NCBI GenBank assembly: GCA_002897675.1
Contig: BDSU01000045.1
Span: forward strand, 149,282 to 213,281
Length of the DNA stretch: 64,000 nt
Source: a bacterium BMS3Abin02
GTDB taxonomy: Bacteria > Actinomycetota > Acidimicrobiia > Spongiisociales > UBA4744
Reading direction: 5' to 3'
Each line of letters begins with the position of its first letter. Positions within the stretch are counted from its first letter, which is position 1. Under the pieces are notes generated by a model, which saw only the letters and a list, made by a program, of their open reading frames with translations, did no database searches and was not told the origin of the DNA. Below, piece by piece: positions 27,694 through 37,901 of this stretch. A program made the translations under genes and the position numbers.

Positions 27694-28971
27694 ATGGCCG
27701 AGACCCCTGATATCGAGTCGGCCGACTACCGACGCAATTTTGCCGCCGGGCTCGTCCACGGAATCTTCTTCCAGGCGTCGTCGGCGCTTGCGAACGTGCA
27801 GACGGTGCTCCCATCGTTCGTCGCCTTGCTGACACCGTCGGCGCTCGCCGTTGGATCGATGGCGGCGGTGCAGGGTGCGGGGCAGGTGATTCCGCAGCTC
27901 TTCACCGCGTATCTGATCGAAGACCGACCGCGTCGGAAGCCGATCCTGTTGTGGGTGATCACCCTGCGCTGGGTGTCGTTCGGATTGCTTGCCTTCTTGA
28001 CCTGGCGACTCGGAGCGACCAGACCCGGCGTCGTCCTCGGGGTGTTCCTTGTCCTGTTCGGGATGTTCTCGTTGGCAGGAGGTGTGGGTACGGTCGTCTA
28101 CGCCGACGTATTCGCCAAGGCGATTCCTACTCGGCGGCGGGGAAGGTTCATCGGATGGCGCCAGCTCCTCGGATACGGTCTCGCCATCGCGGCGGGCTAC
28201 GTCGTCAAGGCGGTGCTGGGGAATGAGCGGATCGCATTCCCATCGAATTACGCCTTGATCTTCGCGTTCTCCGCGCTTGCGCTCCTGGTGGCCTTCACCG
28301 GGTTCGCGATGATCCGGGAGCCGGTGTATCCGGTCGAGCGGCGGTCGAACTCGCTGGGACATCTTCTTCGACGCGCCTGGCACCTTGCAGGTGACAACGC
28401 CAATTTCCGCTGGTTTCTCACGACACAGGCACTCACCATGGCGGTGCTGTCGCTGGGGCCGTTCTACGTGGTCTTTGCTCTCGGCAGCGGGGGAGTGTCC
28501 AGGGGTCAGATCGGTGTGTTTCTTGCCGTCCAGATGGCCGGGGCAGCTGTCTCGAATCTTCTCTGGGGTTGGATGGGGGATCGGTTCGGGAACCGGGCCG
28601 TGATCGTCGGGGTGGTTCTCTTCGGGGGTCTCACCCCGCTGGCGGCTCTCGCTGCAGGTTCGGCACCGGGGTTGTTCGTTGTCGTGTTCGCCTTGATGGG
28701 AAGCACGATCAGTGGTGTGCGGCTTGGATTCAACAACATGATTCTCGAGATGGCGTCGGTATCGTTGCGACCGACTTGTGTTGCGCTCCAGAACACGCTG
28801 CTGACGCCTGTGATGTTGTTGCCGCTGGTGGTGGGAGCGGTCGCCGATGCGTGGACATATGCGGCGCTCTTCTGGTCGGGGGCGGCGCTGATGCTGCTCG
28901 GCGTGTTCGCAGCACTGCGGATTCGCGATCCTCGGTTCGATCCTGAGGCGGTTTGCGTCGAGAAGATGTAG
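27694..28971 (+). CDS. MFS transporter
   Basis: A 425-residue protein with twelve hydrophobic helices. A loop with RRGRFIGWRQLLGYG after helix 4 and the central loop (YPVERRSNSLGHLLRR) fit the MFS fold. LWGWMGDRFGNRAVIVG is the A-like loop of the second half. Substrate unknown. It starts 13 nt after the CYTH gene and may be the last gene of that operon. Confidence 0.85.
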   Translation: MAETPDIESADYRRNFAAGLVHGIFFQASSALANVQTVLPSFVALLTPSALAVGSMAAVQGAGQVIPQLFTAYLIEDRPRRKPILLWVITLRWVSFGLLAFLTWRLGATRPGVVLGVFLVLFGMFSLAGGVGTVVYADVFAKAIPTRRRGRFIGWRQLLGYGLAIAAGYVVKAVLGNERIAFPSNYALIFAFSALALLVAFTGFAMIREPVYPVERRSNSLGHLLRRAWHLAGDNANFRWFLTTQALTMAVLSLGPFYVVFALGSGGVSRGQIGVFLAVQMAGAAVSNLLWGWMGDRFGNRAVIVGVVLFGGLTPLAALAAGSAPGLFVVVFALMGSTISGVRLGFNNMILEMASVSLRPTCVALQNTLLTPVMLLPLVVGAVADAWTYAALFWSGAALMLLGVFAALRIRDPRFDPEAVCVEKM

Positions 28972-29030
28972 CGCACTCGGTTGCGGAGTGGCCGGTGATC
29001 GGTGTCGCGTCGGTTGTGGTCTTGCCGCGA

Positions 29031-29084
29031 GGTATCAGGCACCAGGTGCCGCATAGAAAGCACGAAGTGCCAAGTGTGAAATAC
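29031..29084. repeat. Degenerate period-7 repeat tract A
   Basis: Read on the minus strand this splits into seven-base units: TATTTCA, CACTTGG, CACTTCG, TGCTTTC, TATGCGG, CACCTGG, TGCCTGA, TACCTCG. The shared pattern is about YRYYTNN. The phase is kept through the whole tract. It lies in the spacer after the MFS gene. Confidence 0.7.
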
Positions 29085-29390
29085 GTCGATCAGCAGTCGG
29101 TTGTCTGCGTCTACCCCATCGACCTCGGCTCGTTCCTCGCCTTGGCCACTTCCCCTTCCAAGGGAAGCAGAAGTCACTCCCCGGCGGCCGGTCGTTCCGC
29201 GCCGAGGCCTCTTCGCGACGGCATGCTTCGGTCGATATGCGAGGCACGAAGGGGTTCAGCGGATAGGGCGAGCTTCTGGGGAGAGAGCGCTTCGTCATGC
29301 CCTGCGGCCAGAGTTCTCGCCGGCTGGTGAACGCTCGGGACACGCCATTCCCATGCGGTTCGAGTGCCCACTTCGCCTCTGCGCGCGTCC
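29085..29390. other. Spacer without recognisable gene
   Basis: Open frames here are Arg/Ser/Pro-rich and show no family resemblance on either strand. One short hairpin, CTTCCCCTTCCAAGGGAAG, lies near 29149-29167. I see no promoter or RNA gene. Confidence 0.6.
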
Positions 29391-29420
29391 TCGAAGTACG
29401 AAGTGTGAAGTACAAAGTGT
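29391..29420. repeat. Period-7 repeat tract B
   Basis: On the minus strand: CACTTTG, TACTTCA, CACTTCG, TACTTCG, four uninterrupted heptamers of the form YACTTNN. This matches the units of tract A 300 bp away. Confidence 0.75.
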
Positions 29421-29455
29421 TTCCCTGAAAGGGGGACAGCCCATCAGAGAGCGGT

Positions 29456-29547
29456 GGAGGCGGAGGGGGATTGAACCTGCCGGGGACGTTTCGACCCCCC
29501 ACGGGTTTTGGCAGGTTGTGTGGTGGTCGGGGAGCCCTGGTGGGCGT
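29456..29547 (-). pseudogene. Decayed tandem copy of the selenocysteine tRNA
   Basis: The 3' half (29456-29509) matches the adjacent tRNA-Sec with about 48 of 54 bases identical, including the acceptor 3' strand, T loop and long variable arm. The anticodon loop no longer has TCA, the T stem is mispaired, and the 5' half is only faintly similar. The repeat period is 96 bp, so this looks like a tandem duplication, or the 3' fragment left by site-specific integration at selC, that then decayed. Confidence 0.7.
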
Positions 29548-29642
29548 TGGCGGAGGCGGACGGGAATCGAACCCGCCGGGGACCTTTCGACCCCCCACCG
29601 GTTTTGAAGACCGGGGAGCCCACCAGGCGCTCGTTCGCCTCC
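29548..29642 (-). tRNA. selC: tRNA-Sec (anticodon TCA), CCA encoded
   Basis: A 95-nt tRNA including G73 and encoded CCA. It has an acceptor stem GGAGGCG/CGCCTCC, a long D stem, an anticodon stem-loop CCGGT-CTTCAAA-ACCGG with anticodon TCA, a long variable arm (GGGG/CCCC) and a T arm CGGGTTCGATTCCCG. Length, long acceptor/D stems and UCA anticodon are diagnostic for selenocysteine tRNA. The organism should therefore insert selenocysteine at UGA; selA, selB and selD are not in this window. Confidence 0.95.
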
Positions 29643-29749
29643 GTGGGGGAGGGTAGTGGTGCTGGGAGGGCTCACACGCTCGCGAGTCTTGATCTCTCCG
29701 GATGTGCCGGTCGACGACGCTCGCCGCCAGGGCCGGTAACCTTCCGATC

Positions 29750-30508
29750 ATGGAATCCTTCTCGGCACTCTTGCGGCGTGGACGGGCCGCGACGGGGCTC
29801 GGCTATCAGCGGATAGCGGAGCTGGTCGGGCGTTCACCGGCGACGATCCGCAACTGGGAGCGGGCCAAGAGCACACCGACCGACCCCGAGGTCGTCGTGG
29901 CGTTGGCAGCGGTGCTCGCCATCCCGGAGGAGGAGCTGCTGTCGGCTGCCGGGCTCGTCGTCGACTCGCAGGCCGACGCTTTCGCCGGCCTGGTGCCGTC
30001 CGGCTTGGGAACGGATGATCTCGAAGAAGAGGGGACCGGGGAAGCGCTCGGTGAGCATGTGTCGGACCTGCCCGAACCGGCGAGGCTCTTCGAACAGGGT
30101 GCGCATGTTGCGTCGACGGGCGTATCGTCAACAGAGGCGAAGCCGGGACGTGAGCCGCAGCTCGCATGGGACATGTCGGAGCCGGAGTCGGGTTCGCCGA
30201 GTCCGGCCGGCGAGGTTGAGCCGGTCGTCGCCGTCGAACCGGAGACAGGGCCCGAGGGAACGCGGGGCGCAGGCCACATGGCACCTCGTAGCCCGGCACC
30301 TGCCGCACCGCGTTCGGCGATTCCCGTCCCGTCCGCAGTTGGCACTACGGAACCCTCCTACCTCGAAGATGGCCGCCAGATGATGACCTACCGGGTACGT
30401 GCCGCACTGACCGTTGCCGTCGGTATTGTCTTGCTGCTGCTCGTCGAGTGGGGCCTGCGAGGGTTGAGTATCTCTCTGAAGGATCTGCTTGGGGGGCTTG
30501 GCCCTTGA
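29750..30508 (+). CDS. Membrane-anchored XRE-type HTH protein
   Basis: A 252-residue protein. Residues 1-65 form a Cro/C1-type helix-turn-helix (YQRIAELVGRSPATIRNWERA), about 140 residues follow as an acidic, Pro/Gly/Glu-rich linker without predicted fold, and a transmembrane helix lies near 221-242 with a short tail. The plan resembles RodZ (cytoplasmic HTH, one TM helix) but lacks the outer domain, so a cell-shape role is doubtful. ATG at 29750 is used. It is divergent from selC and overlaps a promoter for the next ORF. Confidence 0.75.
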   Translation: MESFSALLRRGRAATGLGYQRIAELVGRSPATIRNWERAKSTPTDPEVVVALAAVLAIPEEELLSAAGLVVDSQADAFAGLVPSGLGTDDLEEEGTGEALGEHVSDLPEPARLFEQGAHVASTGVSSTEAKPGREPQLAWDMSEPESGSPSPAGEVEPVVAVEPETGPEGTRGAGHMAPRSPAPAAPRSAIPVPSAVGTTEPSYLEDGRQMMTYRVRAALTVAVGIVLLLLVEWGLRGLSISLKDLLGGLGP

Positions 30509-30534
30509 CGGATGGCCACTATGGGTGGTATATC
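30505..30534 (+). promoter_or_regulatory. Sigma70-type promoter for the 53-codon gene
   Basis: TTGACG at 30505-30510 and TATATC at 30529-30534 with an 18-bp spacer. The -35 box overlaps the stop codon of the HTH gene. Predicted transcript start near 30541, about 40 nt before the ATG at 30580. Confidence 0.55.
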
Positions 30535-30579
30535 ACTACTAGCGGTGGTTGGTTGGGAGCGGGAGAAGGGTCGGAGCAC

Positions 30580-30741
30580 ATGGAACCCTGGAAGGACTGG
30601 GATCCTGTGATGCAGGAGGACTATCTGGCGGAGATCGATCTGACCGTTGGAGATCGGTTGGTCATGGAGATTCGCCGGAGAGTGCTCGACACCACCAAGA
30701 CCAACTCGACCGCCGTCCCGGGCAAATCGGTCAAGGGCTGA
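30580..30741 (+). CDS. Small acidic protein, unknown function
   Basis: A 53-residue ORF starting MEPWKDWDPVMQEDY, with a charged amphipathic C-terminal half (VGDRLVMEIRRRVLD). A near-consensus promoter upstream and purine-rich GGGAGAAGGG at 30561-30570 support expression. No family recognised. It ends inside the convergent exporter gene (11-nt overlap). Confidence 0.5.
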   Translation: MEPWKDWDPVMQEDYLAEIDLTVGDRLVMEIRRRVLDTTKTNSTAVPGKSVKG

Positions 30742-31456
30742 ACAGCGTTCGGACGGCAAGACCGATCGCAGCGAGTGCAGAGACGACCAGGATGCCACGT
30801 CGGAGGGTCGCGCCTTCGACGCGACCCTTCAGATAGCGGCTGACGAACAGGCCCACGGCGACGGCCGGTGCGAGGAGCAACGCCGTGACAATGTCCTGAC
30901 GATGGATCTGTCCCACGATGGTGAGCGTCGTCACATTGATGATCACGCCGATTGTGAAGATCGCACCAAGGCTCGAGCGCAGCGTTCCGCCTTCCTCGTT
31001 CCGGTAGATCAGTGCGAGCGGTGGTCCCCCGATCGCCGAGGTCGTGCCGGTGATTCCGGACACAACCCCGGCAGCGAACTTGTTCAGCGGTGTGAGACGC
31101 ACGGTGAGGCCGGCTGCCAGTGCAACCACCGCTGCAAGCACGACGATCGCGATCACTCCGTCGAGCGCTTGCCTCGTCACGGTCGCGAGGAGCAGTGCTC
31201 CGATCGCGGCACCGGGAAGGCGACCTGCGACGATCCAGCCTGCTCCTGAGAGGTCCAGTTGACGCCGCTCTCGTAACGCCATGGAGAAGGTCAGCGGTCC
31301 TGCCAGCAGGATCTGGGGGATGGGAGTGAGTCCCGGATACAGCAGGGCGAGAATCGGTACCGAGATCACGGCGAAACCGAAACCGACGGTTCCCTGGAGC
31401 GCGCTCGCGACGGCGGTTACGACGAGAGCGCCGATCAACACTGCAGGCGGGTACAT
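30731..31456 (-). CDS. TauE/SafE family membrane transporter
   Basis: A 241-residue protein with seven to eight hydrophobic helices. GTVGFGFAVISVPIL in the first repeat and GVVSGITGTTSAIGGPPLALIY in the second are the paired TauE/SafE motifs. Family members export sulfite, sulfoacetate or related anions, or act in sulfur-compound movement. Its closeness to the transsulfuration genes fits sulfur metabolism but is not proof. Confidence 0.85.
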   Translation of the reverse strand: MYPPAVLIGALVVTAVASALQGTVGFGFAVISVPILALLYPGLTPIPQILLAGPLTFSMALRERRQLDLSGAGWIVAGRLPGAAIGALLLATVTRQALDGVIAIVVLAAVVALAAGLTVRLTPLNKFAAGVVSGITGTTSAIGGPPLALIYRNEEGGTLRSSLGAIFTIGVIINVTTLTIVGQIHRQDIVTALLLAPAVAVGLFVSRYLKGRVEGATLRRGILVVSALAAIGLAVRTLFSP

Positions 31457-31560
31457 GGCCGCGCAGTATCGCAGTGTCGGCCACCGAGCTGGAATCGGCT
31501 GGGAGTCTGCGGAAAGGGGTCGGTACCGGGTATGGCGAGCGAAGCGAGCCTGGCGGGCTC

Positions 31561-32700
31561 CTACGAGCGCAGTGCCCGTTCCAGATCCTCCAGCAGGTCA
31601 TCGACGTGTTCGATGCCCACGGACAGTCTGATGAGATCGTCCGGGACTTCCAGCAACGTTCCCGCAACGGATGCATGCGTCATCTCGGAGGGAATCTCGA
31701 TGAGTGACTCGACTCCGCCGAGACTCTCGGCGAGGGTGAACACTCTTGTCGTCGAGGCGATCCGGTGGGCAGCATCCGGCCCGCCCACAGGACGGAAGGA
31801 CACCATGCCGCCGGCCCGCTTCATCTGTCGTCGGGCCAGCGAGTGCTGGGGATGTGAGTCGAGTCCCGGGTAGAGGACTTGGGCAACGTTGTCGTGGCCC
31901 TCCAGGAACACCGCCAACGTCTGAGCATTGTCGCAATGCCGCTCCATGCGGATCGCAAGCGTCTTGATCCCACGCAACACGAGCCATGCATCGAAAGGGC
32001 CGGGAATGGGACCGGCCGTGTTCTGGAGAAACCGCAGGCGGTCCAACAGCTCCGGATCCCTGGTGAGGACGGCACCACCTACGATGTCGGAGTGGCCACC
32101 CAGGTACTTGGTGGTGGAGTGCACGACGAGATCCGCTCCGAACTCGAATGGGCGCTGCAGGTACGGAGTGGCGAGTGTGTTGTCGACCACCATCAACGAT
32201 CCGTTCTGGTGTGCGAGTTCGCTGATCTGTTTGAGGTCGACGAGACGCAGCAAGGGGTTGGTCGGTGACTCGACCCAGAACAGTCTCGTCTCCGGGCGTA
32301 GGGCGGCTTCTACGTGCTGTGAGTCCGTCATGTCGACTGCCGACCACATGATCCCCTGGTCGGAGAGAACTCTTGCGAAGAATCGGAACGTCCCGCCGTA
32401 TGCATCGTCGGGCAGCAGAAGGTGATCGCCGGGTTTCAAGAGGTAGCCGATGAGTGCTGCGGCCGCCATCCCCGATGAAGTGGCAACGGCGCGACTTCCT
32501 GCGCCGATGCCTTCGAGCGAGGACAGCGCGGTCTCCAGCGCGTGGCGCGTGGGGTTGTCTGTCCGTGAGTACTCGTAGCCCTTGTGCTCACCGGGGGCAT
32601 CCTGCGCGTAGGTGGATGTCGCATGGATCGGCACGACTATGGACCCTGTGGTCGGATCCGGATCCTGACCCGCGTGGATGGCGTCGGTTTCGAATCGCAT
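31561..32700 (-). CDS. metB: Cystathionine gamma-synthase/gamma-lyase
   Basis: A 379-residue PLP enzyme of the Cys/Met metabolism family. The PLP lysine is in HSTTKYLGGHSD (about Lys198); YEYSRTDNPTRHALE near the N-terminus and ESPTNPLL are family motifs. It follows cbs with a 1-nt overlap (TGATG), as in mycobacteria. Next to CBS, a gamma-lyase role (cystathionine to cysteine) is likely, but synthase activity cannot be excluded. ATG at 32700 gives MRFETDAIHAGQDP. Confidence 0.9.
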   Translation of the reverse strand: MRFETDAIHAGQDPDPTTGSIVVPIHATSTYAQDAPGEHKGYEYSRTDNPTRHALETALSSLEGIGAGSRAVATSSGMAAAALIGYLLKPGDHLLLPDDAYGGTFRFFARVLSDQGIMWSAVDMTDSQHVEAALRPETRLFWVESPTNPLLRLVDLKQISELAHQNGSLMVVDNTLATPYLQRPFEFGADLVVHSTTKYLGGHSDIVGGAVLTRDPELLDRLRFLQNTAGPIPGPFDAWLVLRGIKTLAIRMERHCDNAQTLAVFLEGHDNVAQVLYPGLDSHPQHSLARRQMKRAGGMVSFRPVGGPDAAHRIASTTRVFTLAESLGGVESLIEIPSEMTHASVAGTLLEVPDDLIRLSVGIEHVDDLLEDLERALRS

Positions 32701-33653
32701 CAGCTCACCTCGTAGTCGTGCTCGCGCATCCATTCGTCATTGAATATCTTCGACAGGTACCCACGACCGGAGTCCGGGAGAATCACGACAGTGAGCCGGT
32801 CCGGTTCGCGCTCGGCAAGCTCGGCGGCCGCGTATGCCGCCATCCCGGCGGATCCGCCGACCAGCAGACCTTCTCGACGGGCCATGCTCCGGGTCATCAT
32901 GAACGCATCGGCGTCGGAAACCATGACGTACTCGTCGACGATGTCGGGATCGAGCGTTTCCGGCCAGAAGTCCTCGCCGACCCCCTCCACGTCGTACTGA
33001 TGGATCTCATCATCCGAAAGTGCCGTGTAGATCGATCCCTCCGGGTCTGCTCCGATCACGAGGATGTCCGGGTTCATCTCCTTGAGGTAGCGGCCGGCTC
33101 CGGTGACCGTGCCGCCGGTTCCCACGCCGGCGACGAGCGCACCGATACGGCCTTCGGTCTGGTCCCATATCTCCGGGCCGGTCGTCAGATAGTGGGCCTC
33201 GGGATTCGCAGGGTTGGTGTACTGGTCGGGACTGTAGGCGCCGGGGGTCTCGGCGACGATGCGCCGCGCCACTCCGTAGTAGGACTCCGGATCGTCGGGG
33301 AGAAGTTCCGTCGGTGTGACGATGACGGTCGCGCCGTAGGCCCGCAGGAGATCCTGTTTCTCCTTGGAGACCTTGTCCGGAACGGTGAAGACGACCTCAT
33401 AGCCGCGCACCGCCGCGACGATTGCGAGACCGACGCCGGTGTTGCCACTGGTCGGTTCGACGATCGTGCCGCCTGGTTCGAGCAGACCGAGTTGCTCCGC
33501 CCGGTCGATCATCGTGACGGCGATCCGCTCTTTGATCGAGCCGCCGGGGTTGAGGAACTCGAGTTTCGCGACGAGATTTCCGGGAGGATGAACGCGCGAA
33601 AGGCGGACTATGGGAGTGCGCCCGATCGCTTCGATGGCGTTTTCGTAGATCAC
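32700..33653 (-). CDS. cbs: Cystathionine beta-synthase, lacking the regulatory domain
   Basis: A 317-residue fold-type II PLP enzyme. The PLP lysine is Lys41 in NPGGSIKERIA; EPTSGNTGVGLA binds the cofactor phosphate region; GTGGTVTGAGRYLKE and the end GRGYLSKIFNDEWM match mycobacterial CBS wording rather than CysK/CysM. Those relatives carry a C-terminal pair of CBS domains, and here the protein stops right after the catalytic domain. It converts serine plus homocysteine to cystathionine. The start is the GTG giving VIYENAIEAIGRTP. Confidence 0.88.
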   Translation of the reverse strand: MIYENAIEAIGRTPIVRLSRVHPPGNLVAKLEFLNPGGSIKERIAVTMIDRAEQLGLLEPGGTIVEPTSGNTGVGLAIVAAVRGYEVVFTVPDKVSKEKQDLLRAYGATVIVTPTELLPDDPESYYGVARRIVAETPGAYSPDQYTNPANPEAHYLTTGPEIWDQTEGRIGALVAGVGTGGTVTGAGRYLKEMNPDILVIGADPEGSIYTALSDDEIHQYDVEGVGEDFWPETLDPDIVDEYVMVSDADAFMMTRSMARREGLLVGGSAGMAAYAAAELAEREPDRLTVVILPDSGRGYLSKIFNDEWMREHDYEVS

Positions 33654-33810
33654 GCCGCAAGTGTATCGAGCGTACCGCTCCAAGTCTGATGCAGGAGCGA
33701 GTTGCCGGCTTTCGGCTGACGGCCGGTTCCATCATCTTGCCGATCGCCTTGCCGGCCGAGCGAAGCGAGGCAGCCCGTCTGAAACTCTGTCTCGGATCCC
33801 GCGGTGAATG

Positions 33811-35823
<2,013 letters not shown>

Positions 35824-35864
35824 GCAACGACGGTACCCGCCGGCCGGCGGTATGGGAACGGGGT

Positions 35865-36872
35865 TCAGGTGTGGAGCTCGACGATGTCTCCGTCGGAGAG
35901 AACATGGTCCCGCCCGACTTGCTGTCCGTCGAAGTGGTCGGTGCCCCAAATACGGGCATACCGCAGGTTCCCTGCGATATCACGATGCACGAGTGTCGCA
36001 ACGTCCCGGACGGTGTCGCCGCTGCGGACCGTATAGGGCTTGTTCATGGCGGCCGGCTTGCCCGGCACCTTCGTGTAGACGCGAATGATCCCCAACCTGG
36101 AGAAGAGCCACGGTCCGATCGCATCGACGCCCGCTCCCGTGGTTGCCGATACGGTGAGAACCGGGTAGTCGAGCCCCAGCAATTCCTCCAGGATGGCGAC
36201 CTCCTCGGAGCACTGTGGTGCCTTGTCTGCCTTGTTGGCGACGAGGAGGGTGGGGAGTCGGATGGCGAACGGGTCGCTCTCGGACGTTTGTCCACTCTCG
36301 TGCCAGGTGCCGGTCAGAGTGACTTTGCGACTTGCGAGCGCCGCGTGGAGGGACTCGACTTGCGCGACGCAGCCGGGGACGGAGACATCGACGACGAGCA
36401 GGCATGCGTCCGCCGGTTGAAGAGCGCCGGCAAGCCACGGGATCGGGTGCTCTGCAGACACGGGCGGCAGATCGACGAGTTGGATGGAGATGTCCTCGTA
36501 GTGGAGCATGCCCGGCTGCGGGAACTGGGTCGTGAACGGGTACGGACCCGATTGCGTGCGTGATCCGGTCAGCCGGGCATGGAGTGTCGACTTACCCACG
36601 TTGGGTGGGCCGAGCAGGGCGACCTGGGCGGCTCCCTCGGGACGGATGACCGTGGGAGGGCCACTTCTGGCACCGCCTTTCTTCGGTCCTGCGAGCTGCT
36701 CGGTGAGTTCCTTGATGCGTGTCTTGATGTCCGCTCGAAGATGCTCGGTCCCTTTGTGCTTGGGTATGGTGCGGTACATCTCGCGCAGCGCTGCGAGGCG
36801 CTCCTCAGGGTCGCGGCTGCGCTTGTAGGCGACCTCTGCTGCCTTGTAGTCGGGGGTCAGATTGGCCGGCAC
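35865..36872 (-). CDS. TGS-domain GTPase (DRG/Obg-related)
   Basis: A 335-residue GTP-binding protein. An N-terminal helical region ([18 protein letters not shown]) is followed by the G domain with G1 GPPNVGKST, a DLPPV G3 and G4 NKAD, and a C-terminal TGS domain ([15 protein letters not shown]). Similar proteins associate with ribosomes. GTG at 36872 gives [13 protein letters not shown]; the upstream extension is His/Arg-rich and unlikely to be coding. Confidence 0.85.
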   Translation of the reverse strand: MPANLTPDYKAAEVAYKRSRDPEERLAALREMYRTIPKHKGTEHLRADIKTRIKELTEQLAGPKKGGARSGPPTVIRPEGAAQVALLGPPNVGKSTLHARLTGSRTQSGPYPFTTQFPQPGMLHYEDISIQLVDLPPVSAEHPIPWLAGALQPADACLLVVDVSVPGCVAQVESLHAALASRKVTLTGTWHESGQTSESDPFAIRLPTLLVANKADKAPQCSEEVAILEELLGLDYPVLTVSATTGAGVDAIGPWLFSRLGIIRVYTKVPGKPAAMNKPYTVRSGDTVRDVATLVHRDIAGNLRYARIWGTDHFDGQQVGRDHVLSDGDIVELHT

Positions 36873-36983
36873 GAACTCATTATCGTCCAGCAGGGGCGTG
36901 GGTGGGACCGGGAGGGGAGGCGATCGATGCCGAGCGACACGGCCGAGGGTCTGCTGGTATTCGCTGGAGCGACGGGCAGGTGA

Positions 36984-37695
36984 GTGGTGATGCATTCGAA
37001 TCGCGTTCGACTTCCGAGTCCGAGCTGGTTCCTGGTCACCCAGCTGTCAATCATCGCCTTCCTGGTCGGTATGCACCTGTTGGTGAGATCCACGGGATCG
37101 CACTCCCTGTTCGAAACGTTCTCGCTGAATTCGGAGGCCAGTGTGCCCACCTGGTTCTCCAGCGCTCAACTGCTGTTGCTTGCCGCCCTCTTGCTTCTCC
37201 TGGCGGGTAGTGAACGCCGCATGGGGCGGCTCGGCGGGGTGCGAGCCGCCATGGTGCTCGCCCTTGCCGCCTTGTACTTCTCTATCGACAAGACCGCAGG
37301 TTTCCATGTGGCCATCACCGGCTTTCTGAGGAGGTGACGATTGTTCCGAGGTTCAGCGGAGAACACGGAATCTGGATCGTTCTGTATGCGGCAGTGGCCG
37401 TGGTCCTTCTCGTTTGGATCAGGCGCGGACTCTGGGCCATCCGCAAGACTCATCCAAGAGGCTCGGTGCGCGTCGTACTTGGTGCAGGGGTCTTCATCGC
37501 CGGCGGAGTTGGCGTAGAAGCAGTCAACTACCTGGTTCCTTTCTCCGGCAGTGTGTTGCTCGAGGAGACGATGAGATGGTCGGCGTGGCACTGATGGTCT
37601 GGGGAACGCTGATCGCTCTGGGACGCCTCGAGGTTGTCTCTCGCCGGCCATCCTCAGGCGAGGACTTGCCGACCGACTCGGAGAGCGGGGCATAA
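36984..37695 (+). pseudogene. Multi-pass membrane protein split into three frames
   Basis: Three consecutive segments read as one protein: 36984-37337 (LNSEASVPTWFSSAQ, then a helix and YFSIDKTAGFH), 37334-37594 (helix, then GVGVEAVNYL and SVLLEETM) and 37576-37695 (MVGVALMVWGTLIALGRLEV). The second break is explained by one missing base at about 37573: ATGGAGATGG expected, ATGAGATGG seen, which would restore EETMEMVGVAL. The first break falls at AGGAGGTGA (37329-37337). The family is a recurring but unnamed 5-6-helix protein. Alternatively the first junction is a coupled second cistron. Confidence 0.65.
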
Positions 37696-37818
37696 GACCG
37701 GGGACCATCTCGAAATGGTCATCAAGGAATCCCGGTTCCACCGATCAGGGAACATGACCGTGGTCGTCGTTGTTGAAGAGAGGGTGACGGGTGGTTCTGT
37801 CGCAATGAAAAAGAGGGC

Positions 37819-37847
37819 TTCACACGACACCTGATGTGTGTCATAGT
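37819..37847 (+). promoter_or_regulatory. Probable promoter of the sigma-factor gene
   Basis: TTCACA at 37819-37824 and CATAGT at 37842-37847 with a 17-bp spacer, four of six matches each to consensus. The spacer contains CACACGACAC and GTGTG, giving a small inverted repeat. Transcript start expected near 37854, about 48 nt before the ATG. Confidence 0.45.
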
Positions 37848-37901
37848 GTCAGGCAGTTGCGTTGCGGTTCGACCGTGACCTTGATGAAGGAAAACCCCAA
37901 G

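Noticed and set aside
31534-33771. Repeated word GAGCGAAGCGAG in spacers near 31535 and 33759
   Set aside because: Short, low-complexity and not a convincing hairpin. Too weak for a repeat family.
33654-33810. Possible SAM-type riboswitch before cbs
   Set aside because: A GCCGGCAAC-like stretch is present, but the conserved junctions and paired helices of SAM riboswitches could not be built.
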